Below, in pieces: positions 1 to 5,522 of a stretch of 8,211 bases of DNA (position 1 is its first letter; every line of letters begins with the position of its first letter). Both the position numbers and the translations under genes were made by a program. Under the pieces are notes generated by a model. It had not been told where the DNA came from and ran no database searches. It worked only from the letters and a program-made list of their open reading frames with translations. This stretch comes from Clostridia bacterium (GTDB lineage Bacteria > Bacillota > Clostridia > Christensenellales > Aristaeellaceae), in assembly GCA_900754755.1 (NCBI GenBank), contig CAAEEC010000376.1, positions 1 to 8,211 on the forward strand, in the 5' to 3' direction.

Positions 1-54
1 ACGCCGTCATTTCTGATGAGAGCCTCGTTCTTCCGAGACTTTGTCAATACTCTG

Positions 55-89
55 AGGGCTTTGGCCAATCCGTGCCAAAGCCCTTTTTT
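55..89 (+). terminator. Intrinsic terminator of a gene left of the window
   Basis: A perfect 10-bp inverted repeat (56-65 GGGCTTTGGC, 74-83 GCCAAAGCCC) with an 8-nt loop is followed by six T (84-89). The U-tract is only on the right side, so it acts on rightward transcription. It therefore ends a gene lying mostly or wholly outside the window, which converges on purR. The T-run overlaps the first base of the purR stop codon read on the other strand. On the minus strand no T-run follows the stem, so purR itself may terminate further left, out of view. Confidence 0.85.
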
Positions 90-904
90 CAAAATTGAAT
101 CGCTTCTACTTCCACACCCTCGGAAAAGCGTTCCTTATATTTCACATGCACGAGCGGGCGCACATTGTGCGCGCGGCGCAGATGCAGTTCGCGCGCCGCC
201 ACCATCACGCCCACGCCCACCACTTGCGCCTGGAATTCGTAGGCCAAATCCGCCATGCCGTTGAGCGTGCCGCCATTTTTGGCGAAATCATCCACGATCA
301 AAACCCGCTGCCCCGGGGCAATGGCGCGGCGCTCCAGCGTCATCGTTTCCACGCGATCGCCATGAGGGCCCGCGACATAATTGATTTTCACTGCCGAACC
401 CTCATAGGCGCGAGAATCTCGCCGCGCAATGAGCAGGGGCACGCTGAGATGCTTGGCCGTCATCAAAGCGATGGGAATGCCCTTGGTTTCCATGGTGAGC
501 ACGGCTTCGGGATGCTCGGGCAAAAATAGCGTGGAAAAGACCGCGCCTACGCGCGTGGCCATGCCCGGGTCGCTCGACAGATCCGAAGTGTACAAAAAGC
601 CGCCCGGCAAAATGCGAGCCGGATCTTTGAGCTGTTCGCACAGCGTAAGAACCGTCTCCTCCATCTGCTCCCGGCTGAGAATGGCTCGATAGCGCACGCC
701 GCCCGCGGCGCCCGGCACGGTTTCGATAGCGCCGCCGCCATACTGGCCGAACGCTTCAGCAAGCAATGTGATATCCTCACTGATGGTCGATTTCGCGGCC
801 CCAAAAAGGCTGGCGAATTCGCTCAGGGTGTGGATCTGATTGGGCGTATCCGTAAGCCGCTGGGCGATGATAGCCATGCGCACGTTCCGCTTCACTTTCT
901 CCAT
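89..904 (-). CDS. purR: Pur operon repressor PurR
   Basis: This is a purine-responsive DNA-binding repressor of the Bacillus PurR type. It combines an N-terminal winged-helix domain (about residues 1-65) with a C-terminal phosphoribosyltransferase-like domain that senses PRPP and is not an enzyme. The 271-residue length is close to the 285 of B. subtilis PurR as I remember it. Visible family signatures are TKGIPIA (about 140-146), the EGSAVKINYV block (about 168-177) and the PRPP loop VLIVDDFAKNGGT (201-213). The in-frame ATG at 934 lies inside a PurBox-like site and lacks a Shine-Dalgarno. The ATG at 904 has GGGAGG nine bases upstream, so I start there. Known role in the family: represses purine synthesis and salvage genes, with release by PRPP. 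The gene is divergent from murC, a purR-murC neighbourhood I recall from clostridia. It shows no truncation. Confidence 0.95.
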   Translation of the reverse strand: MEKVKRNVRMAIIAQRLTDTPNQIHTLSEFASLFGAAKSTISEDITLLAEAFGQYGGGAIETVPGAAGGVRYRAILSREQMEETVLTLCEQLKDPARILPGGFLYTSDLSSDPGMATRVGAVFSTLFLPEHPEAVLTMETKGIPIALMTAKHLSVPLLIARRDSRAYEGSAVKINYVAGPHGDRVETMTLERRAIAPGQRVLIVDDFAKNGGTLNGMADLAYEFQAQVVGVGVMVAARELHLRRAHNVRPLVHVKYKERFSEGVEVEAIQF

Positions 905-913
905 TGCGACCGT

Positions 914-919
914 CCTCCC
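914..919 (-). promoter_or_regulatory. Ribosome binding site deciding the purR start
   Basis: Read on the minus strand this is GGGAGG, nine bases before the ATG at 904. The alternative ATG at 934 has nothing comparable upstream, so this site fixes the shorter start. Confidence 0.7.
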
Positions 920-922
920 GAA

Positions 923-935
923 AAAGCCGAACATT
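923..935 (+). promoter_or_regulatory. PurBox-like operator in the purR leader
   Basis: The 13 bases AAAGCCGAACATT match 12 of 13 positions of the Bacillus PurBox as I remember it (AWWWCCGAACWWT), including the whole CCGAAC core. The site lies between a possible -10 (943-948) and the ribosome binding site of purR, where bound PurR would block its own transcription. Classical operators contain two inverted boxes about 16-17 bp apart. Here the only candidate partner is a weak one (about 957-969, core GTTGGT, 4 of 6 core matches, gap 21 bp). Autoregulation is inference. Confidence 0.6.
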
Positions 936-942
936 TCTGCTT

Positions 943-948
943 ATTATA
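943..948 (-). promoter_or_regulatory. Possible -10 element of purR
   Basis: On the minus strand this reads TATAAT, about 40 bases before the purR start. At the correct distance upstream there is only an A-rich stretch, not TTGACA, so the -35 is poor. The hexamer sits within a TATTAT-N5-ATAATA inverted repeat (942-958). It is next to the PurBox-like site, which would place the operator over the transcription start. Confidence 0.4.
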
Positions 949-1052
949 CTGCATAATATGTTGGTTTTTCCATCTCTCCCGGATAAAATCCGCCCGCAAA
1001 TTGCATTTTTAACACAACAGCACCAGATTTCCACGCAATTCCTCTAGATAGC

Positions 1053-1082
1053 TTGACATTGCATAGCGTATAATAGCGTATC
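1053..1082 (+). promoter_or_regulatory. Promoter region of murC with unusual hexamer spacing
   Basis: A perfect TTGACA (1053-1058) and a perfect TATAAT (1069-1074) stand before murC, but only 10 bases separate them instead of 16-18. No good -35 lies 17 bases before TATAAT (AGATAG), and no good -10 lies 17 bases after TTGACA (GCGTAT). The TATAAT falls in a tandem 10-bp repeat, ATAGCGTATA then ATAGCGTATC (1063-1082). Transcription of the murC operon almost certainly starts nearby. Which hexamer is used cannot be decided from sequence. Confidence 0.5.
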
Positions 1083-1087
1083 GGCAT

Positions 1088-1095
1088 GGAAGGAG
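1088..1095 (+). promoter_or_regulatory. Ribosome binding site deciding the murC start
   Basis: GGAAGGAG lies eight bases before GTG 1104 and fourteen before ATG 1110. It overlaps the codons of the ATG at 1086, which cannot use it. This favours GTG 1104 as the start. Confidence 0.65.
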
Positions 1096-1103
1096 CGGTG
1101 CAT

Positions 1104-2504
1104 GTGGGCATGGATCTGAAAAATTTTGTGGGTAAGCGGGTGCATTTCATCGGCGCGGGTGGTTGCTCGATGAGCGGGCTCGCGCGGCTGATGCAGCAGC
1201 TGGGGATGGAAGTCACCGGTTCGGACCGCACCGCTTCGCACAAAACGGAGGCGCTCGTGCAGGCGGGCATCCCCGTGCAGATCGGGCACGAGGCGGATCT
1301 GGTGCGCCAGGCGAATCTGGTGGTGTATTCCGCCGCCATCGCGCCGGACAACCCAGAGCGCGCCGCGGCGCGGGAACTGGGTATCCCCCAAATCGAGCGA
1401 GCGGAGCTACTTGGGCTGCTCTGCCGCGAGCACGTCTGCCCCATCGGCGTGAGCGGCACGCACGGCAAAACCACCGTTACGGCGATGATCGCGCAGGTAA
1501 TGTGCGAAAATGGCCTGAACCCCACCGTACACGTGGGCGGGGAGCTAGACGCCATCGGCGGCTCCACGCGGCTGGGCGGCCGGGAATATTTCCTGTGCGA
1601 GGCATGCGAATTCAACCGGACGTTCCTCCAATTCGAGCCCAAAATCGCCCTGATTCTCAACATCGATGAGGACCATCTCGATTGCTACCGCGATATCGAC
1701 GATATTGAGGCCGCGTTTTTGCAATTTGCCCGCCTAGTGCCGCACTATGGCTTTGTGATCGGCTGTGGGGACGACGCGCGCGTGCGCCACGTGCTTTCTC
1801 AACTTTCCTGCCGCACGCGCACCTATGGCATCGAGCCGCAAAACGAAATCCGCGCGGAAAACCTTTCTTACGACGAAGTAGGCTGCGCCTGCTTTACGGC
1901 CACACTGTTCGGCCACCCGCTATGCGAAGTGGAGCTAAAAGTGGCGGGCGAGCACAATGTGAAAAACGCGCTGGCCGCCATCGCCCTGGCCGAAAAGCTC
2001 AGCATGCCCATGCACGCCGTGGCCGAATCCCTGGGGCGCTTCGCAGGCGCGCACCGGCGCTTTGAACTGACCAGCGTGACCGACGGCGTGCGCGTCTATC
2101 AAGATTACGGGCACAACCCCACCGAAATCAAAAACGCGCTGGCCATTGCCAAGCTCCAGCCGCACCGGGAGCTATGGTCCGTGTGGCAGCCGCACACCTA
2201 TTCGCGCACGAAAACCCTCTTCCAGGGCTTTGTGGAAACCTTTGACCCGGTGGATCACCTGCTGATCACCGATATCTGCGCCGCCCGCGAAAGCGATCCC
2301 GGCGATATATCGAGCGAAATGCTCATTGCCCCCATCCGCGCGCGCGGCGTGGACGTGCACTATACGCCCACGTTCGACGATGCGGAAGCTTACCTTCGAT
2401 CCCACTGGCAGCCGGGCGATCTTGTGGTGACCCACGGCTGCGGGGATATAGATCTGCTCAACGAGCAAATTGCCCTTCACGGGGACACAAAGGAGGTCGT
2501 ATAA
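1104..2504 (+). CDS. murC: UDP-N-acetylmuramate--L-alanine ligase MurC
   Basis: A cytoplasmic Mur ligase: UDP-MurNAc + L-Ala + ATP gives UDP-MurNAc-L-Ala, the first amino-acid addition of peptidoglycan synthesis. From the GTG start it is 466 residues, normal for MurC. Domains in order: an N-terminal Rossmann-like UDP-binding domain (GAGGCSMSG, residues 17-25), a central ATPase domain (P-loop GTHGKTT 118-124, NIDEDHLD 186-193), and a C-terminal domain with HTYSRT (364-369) and a GCGDID motif near the end. Two motifs differ from textbook MurC: EACEFNR (166-172) in place of EADES-type, and DYGHNPTEI (334-342) in place of DYAHHPTEI. The EACE form I recall from clostridial MurC. The start is GTG 1104, eight bases after GGAAGGAG. 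ATG 1110 and ATG 1086 remain possible. It is first of a four-gene run, and its last codons contain the next gene's ribosome binding site. Confidence 0.93.
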   Translation: MGMDLKNFVGKRVHFIGAGGCSMSGLARLMQQLGMEVTGSDRTASHKTEALVQAGIPVQIGHEADLVRQANLVVYSAAIAPDNPERAAARELGIPQIERAELLGLLCREHVCPIGVSGTHGKTTVTAMIAQVMCENGLNPTVHVGGELDAIGGSTRLGGREYFLCEACEFNRTFLQFEPKIALILNIDEDHLDCYRDIDDIEAAFLQFARLVPHYGFVIGCGDDARVRHVLSQLSCRTRTYGIEPQNEIRAENLSYDEVGCACFTATLFGHPLCEVELKVAGEHNVKNALAAIALAEKLSMPMHAVAESLGRFAGAHRRFELTSVTDGVRVYQDYGHNPTEIKNALAIAKLQPHRELWSVWQPHTYSRTKTLFQGFVETFDPVDHLLITDICAARESDPGDISSEMLIAPIRARGVDVHYTPTFDDAEAYLRSHWQPGDLVVTHGCGDIDLLNEQIALHGDTKEVV

Positions 2505-3059
2505 ATGTCAGATCCCATTCAAACCGTCGCCATGCGAATATGCGATCTGCGGGATATTGCCGGTCTTTCCCAGGAACAGGTTGCCGAACGCGCAGGTGTT
2601 CCGCTGGAAGAATATATAGCCTATGAAGCGGGCACGCGCGATTTTTCCTTCAGTCACCTGTTCAACATTGCCGGGGTTCTCGGCGTGGATATTTCCGATT
2701 TGCTCACCGGCGAAAGCCCCAAGCTGAAGGGATATATCCTCACGCGCGCGGGAAAGGGCCTCGCGTTTGAGCGCCGCAAGGCGTATCAATACGAGCATCT
2801 GGCCTACAATTTCCGCGATAAAAAGGCCGAGCCCTTTATGGTCACAGTGGATTACGACCCCAGCGGCAAGGAAAAGCCGGCGCATTCGCATGAGGGCCAG
2901 GAATTCGATTATGTGCTGGAAGGGCACATGAAAATCGTGTTGGGCGGGAATGATGTGTATCTCGGCCCGGGCGATTCCATCTATTACGATTCCGCCATCC
3001 CCCATGCCATGTACGCGGTGGATTCCGATTGCCATTTCATCGCGGTGGTCATCAAGTAG
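2505..3059 (+). CDS. XRE-family HTH/cupin regulator
   Basis: A 184-residue putative transcriptional regulator with two parts. The N-terminus is an XRE (Cro/C1) helix-turn-helix (about residues 8-68, with LSQEQVAERAGV and a GVDISDLLTG end). The C-terminus is a single cupin barrel (about 105-183). The cupin keeps a complete metal-ligand set, H127, H129 and E133 in the first motif and H167 in the second, so it may bind a metal and a small carboxylate-like ligand. There is no signal peptide. The ATG follows the murC stop directly, with AAAGGAGG eight bases upstream. Fourteen bases separate its stop from the acyl-CoA synthetase start. HTH-cupin proteins beside AMP-forming acyl-CoA synthetases are an arrangement I recall from clostridia and archaea, so a role in controlling or sensing that enzyme's pathway is likely. 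The ligand and target DNA are unknown. An enzymatic cupin is less likely because of the HTH. Confidence 0.87.
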   Translation: MSDPIQTVAMRICDLRDIAGLSQEQVAERAGVPLEEYIAYEAGTRDFSFSHLFNIAGVLGVDISDLLTGESPKLKGYILTRAGKGLAFERRKAYQYEHLAYNFRDKKAEPFMVTVDYDPSGKEKPAHSHEGQEFDYVLEGHMKIVLGGNDVYLGPGDSIYYDSAIPHAMYAVDSDCHFIAVVIK

Positions 3060-3063
3060 GAGG
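3058..3063 (+). promoter_or_regulatory. Ribosome binding site deciding the acyl-CoA synthetase start
   Basis: AGGAGG overlaps the stop codon of the HTH-cupin gene and lies ten bases before ATG 3074. An in-frame ATG at 3029 would overlap the upstream gene and has no such site. The family's usual N-terminus also begins near 3074. Confidence 0.75.
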
Positions 3064-3073
3064 ACGGACTTAC

Positions 3074-4726
3074 ATGGCGTTTTACGAGCAATTTCTGGAT
3101 CAGACCAAGTTTGGTTCGTATGAAGATTATCTGAAGAACTTCCACGTGAACGTGCCGGAGAATTTCAACTACGCGTTCGACGTGCTGGACAAAATCGCCG
3201 AAGCGGAGCCGGACCGCACCGCTCTCGTGTGGGAGCATGTGGACGGCCGCGAAAAGACGCTGACCTTTGGCGATATCGCGAAAAAATCCAACCAGGCCGC
3301 GCGCGCGCTGCAAAAAATGGGCATCCATAAGGGCGACGCCGTGATGCTGGTGCTCAAGCGGCACTATTCCTTCTGGTATACCATCATGGCACTGCACAAG
3401 CTGGGCGCGATCACCGTGCCCGCCACGCACCTGCTCACCAAGAAGGACATCGTGTACCGCGCGGACGCGGCAGATATCAAAATGATCATCGCCGTGGACG
3501 ACGGCGCATTCCCCGCCCATGCGGACGAGGCCGTGGGCGATTGCCCCACCCTCGAAAAGCTGGTGATCGTGGACGGCGCGCGCGAAGGCTGGGAACAGCT
3601 CGATCTGGACGGCGAGAGCGACGCTCCTCTCGAGCGCCCCGTGCTCGCGCCCGATGACATCATGCTGCTCTACTTCACCTCCGGCACTTCGGGTATGCCC
3701 AAGATGGTGGCGCACAATTTCGCCTACCCGCTGGGGCACATTCAGACCGCGGTCTACTGGCAGCAGTGCATTGACGGCGGCTTGCACCTCACGGTTTCGG
3801 AAACCGGCTGGGCCAAGAGCGTGTGGGGCAAGCTCTACGGCCAGTGGATGGCGGGCAGCGCCGTGATGGCGTACGATTTTGAAAAATTTATCCCCAAAAA
3901 CATGCTGGCCATCCTGGAAAAACACCGCGTGACCACCTTCTGCGCGCCGCCGACCATCTACCGCTTTATGCTGCTGGAAGACGTTTCGCAATACGATCTT
4001 TCCGCCCTGAAGCATTGCTCCATCGCGGGCGAGCCGCTCAGCCCTGAGCTGTATAACAAGTGGAAGGAGCAGACCGGGCACGAGCTGTATGAGATCTATG
4101 GGCAAACCGAGCTGTGCGTCACCATCGGCACTTTCCCCTGGATGAAGATCTGCCCCGGCTCCATGGGCAAGCCTTCGCCCCTATTCGACGTAGATTTGAT
4201 CGACGACGACGGCAACACCTGCCCGCCCGGCGTGGTGGGCGAAATCGTGGTGCGCGTGCGCAAGAACCCGCCGCCGGGCATGTTCATGGGCTATTACCGC
4301 GACCCCGAACGCACGAAGAGCGTGTGGTCGGATGGCATCTATCACACGCTGGATCTGGCCTGGCGCGATGAGTGGGGCTATTTCTGGTATGTGGGCCGCG
4401 CGGACGACGTGATCAAATCCTCCGGCTACCGCATCGGGCCGTTCGAGGTGGAAAGCGCGCTGCTGGAGCATCCTGCCGTGATGGAAACGGCCATCACCGC
4501 CGTACCCGACCCGGTGCGCGGGCAGGCCGTGAAGGCGACCATCGTGCTCAACGCGGGCTATGTGCCCAGCGACGAGTTGAAAAAGGAATTGCAGGATCAC
4601 GTGAAGCGCACGACCGCGCCCTATAAATATCCGCGCATTGTGGAATTTGTGTCCGAACTGCCCAAGACCATCTCGGGCAAAATCCGGCGCGTCGCAATCC
4701 GCGAAGCAGGAGAAAAGAAGGAATGA
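3074..4726 (+). CDS. AMP-forming acyl-CoA synthetase (acetyl/medium-chain type)
   Basis: A 550-residue cytoplasmic ANL-superfamily enzyme that activates a carboxylate with ATP to an acyl-adenylate, then transfers it to CoA. All core motifs are intact: the phosphate loop TSGTSGMPK (202-210), YGQTE (342-346), the ribose-binding aspartate D427, GRADDVIKSSGYR with R442, and the C-terminal PKTISGKIRR with catalytic lysine K536. That lysine motif is the usual acetylation site in the family. An SETGWAKSVWGKLYG block and the overall layout resemble medium-chain (ACSM/MacsA-like) and acetyl-CoA synthetases more than long-chain enzymes. The exact substrate cannot be read from sequence, and acetate, branched short-chain, medium-chain or aromatic acids are possible. 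It lies 14 bases after the HTH-cupin gene and overlaps the lipoprotein gene by ATGA, so it is co-transcribed. The start at 3074 is chosen from its ribosome binding site. Confidence 0.92.
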   Translation: MAFYEQFLDQTKFGSYEDYLKNFHVNVPENFNYAFDVLDKIAEAEPDRTALVWEHVDGREKTLTFGDIAKKSNQAARALQKMGIHKGDAVMLVLKRHYSFWYTIMALHKLGAITVPATHLLTKKDIVYRADAADIKMIIAVDDGAFPAHADEAVGDCPTLEKLVIVDGAREGWEQLDLDGESDAPLERPVLAPDDIMLLYFTSGTSGMPKMVAHNFAYPLGHIQTAVYWQQCIDGGLHLTVSETGWAKSVWGKLYGQWMAGSAVMAYDFEKFIPKNMLAILEKHRVTTFCAPPTIYRFMLLEDVSQYDLSALKHCSIAGEPLSPELYNKWKEQTGHELYEIYGQTELCVTIGTFPWMKICPGSMGKPSPLFDVDLIDDDGNTCPPGVVGEIVVRVRKNPPPGMFMGYYRDPERTKSVWSDGIYHTLDLAWRDEWGYFWYVGRADDVIKSSGYRIGPFEVESALLEHPAVMETAITAVPDPVRGQAVKATIVLNAGYVPSDELKKELQDHVKRTTAPYKYPRIVEFVSELPKTISGKIRRVAIREAGEKKE

Positions 4727-5337
4727 AGCGCTTTTTGCTGATATTGCTCGCCGCCATGCTGGTGTTCCTGGGCGGTTGTTCCGGCGATGAGGAGGAAGGC
4801 CCGGCGGCGACGCCCACGCCCTCCCCCGTCCCTTCGCCTACGCCCGTGGCCCGACTCTCCGCCGCGCAATACAGCTATGTCGAGTATCGAAACAACGTAA
4901 TCCGCCTAAAGTTCCTCGTGCCATCGCATTGGGAGCAGCGGGACGGCACCAACATCGTTTCGTTCCATGAGCCGGTGAACAGCGGCGAAATCGATTCCAT
5001 GGTGTCGCTTGCCGTGAAAACCTTTTCGCGGGAAGTCAACCAGGAAACGTACCTGGCGGAATGCAACACCTATATGCAGTATATCGCCCAGCAGTTCGCC
5101 GAAGATTTCACCTATACGGATTTTGCCGAAGGCGATACGCTGGTCGACCGGCCCGCGATGTGTTCCACCTATTCTGGCACCATGAACGGCGTTCCTGTGC
5201 AGGGATATGTGGCCATTGTATCCAATGGCGCGCGGCTATACGCGTTTCATTTTCGCTGCGAGGCGAGCCGGTACAACGATCTTTCCAGCGTGCTCACTTA
5301 TATCCGCAGTTCCTTCGAAGCCATCTCCGTCATCTGA
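4723..5337 (+). CDS. Putative lipoprotein of unknown function
   Basis: A 204-residue predicted lipoprotein. The N-terminus has MKR, a hydrophobic stretch and the lipobox LGGC with C19 as the lipidated cysteine. An acidic DEEEG patch and a Pro/Thr/Ser tether (about residues 26-42) follow. The folded part (about 46-204) begins with a strand-forming segment, YSYVEYRNNVIRLKFLVPSHW, and alternates strands and helices. It loosely recalls PsbP-like or other small alpha/beta extracellular lipoprotein domains, but I do not recognise a family with confidence. Its ATG overlaps the stop of the acyl-CoA synthetase (ATGA), with AGGAG ten bases upstream, so it is translationally coupled and last in the murC run. 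A strong terminator follows within 20 bases. Location outside the membrane is well supported. Function is unknown. Confidence 0.85.
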   Translation: MKRFLLILLAAMLVFLGGCSGDEEEGPAATPTPSPVPSPTPVARLSAAQYSYVEYRNNVIRLKFLVPSHWEQRDGTNIVSFHEPVNSGEIDSMVSLAVKTFSREVNQETYLAECNTYMQYIAQQFAEDFTYTDFAEGDTLVDRPAMCSTYSGTMNGVPVQGYVAIVSNGARLYAFHFRCEASRYNDLSSVLTYIRSSFEAISVI

Positions 5338-5353
5338 TTCCATAGCGTTTTTC

Positions 5354-5399
5354 GCCTGGCGGGCGGCAAAAATCTTTGCTGCCCGCCAGGCATATTTTT
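5354..5399 (+). terminator. Strong intrinsic terminator of the murC operon
   Basis: A 17-bp stem (5354-5370 with 5375-5391, one G-U pair) closes a 4-nt loop and is followed by ATATTTTTA. The T-rich side is on the right, so it ends the rightward run murC to lipoprotein. It separates that run from the secreted-protein gene. Confidence 0.92.
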
Positions 5400-5510
5400 A
5401 CCGCCGCGTATGCAACCTTTCCATTTCCTGCCACGTCTAAATGCTAAGTCCGCATTCTCCAGGGCATTCGCCCTATCGTTCGCATAGCATAGCCATACAA
5501 GCAAGAAGGG

Positions 5511-5522
5511 TGGTTCGAACCA
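5511..5522. repeat. 12-bp perfect palindrome at a start codon
   Basis: TGGTTCGAACCA is its own reverse complement and ends on the A of the ATG at 5522. In RNA it could fold only with a very small loop. As DNA it could be a dimeric protein site. Chance is not excluded, since a single copy is seen. Confidence 0.4.

Noticed and set aside
1..16. Possible last codons (RRHF, stop at 14-16) of a rightward gene
   Set aside because: The terminator implies such a gene, but four codons cannot identify it, and another frame stays open to 96.
984..1010. Small CGGAT-AAA-ATCCG hairpin in the purR-murC gap
   Set aside because: The stem is only 5 bp, with no U-tract directly after it, and the gap is between divergent genes where a terminator is not expected.
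2984..4105. Long open frame of 373 codons on the minus strand, opposite the HTH-cupin end and the acyl-CoA synthetase
   Set aside because: Its translation is rich in His, Arg, Val and Ala without recognisable motifs, typical of the antisense of a GC-rich gene. The plus-strand gene has every family motif.
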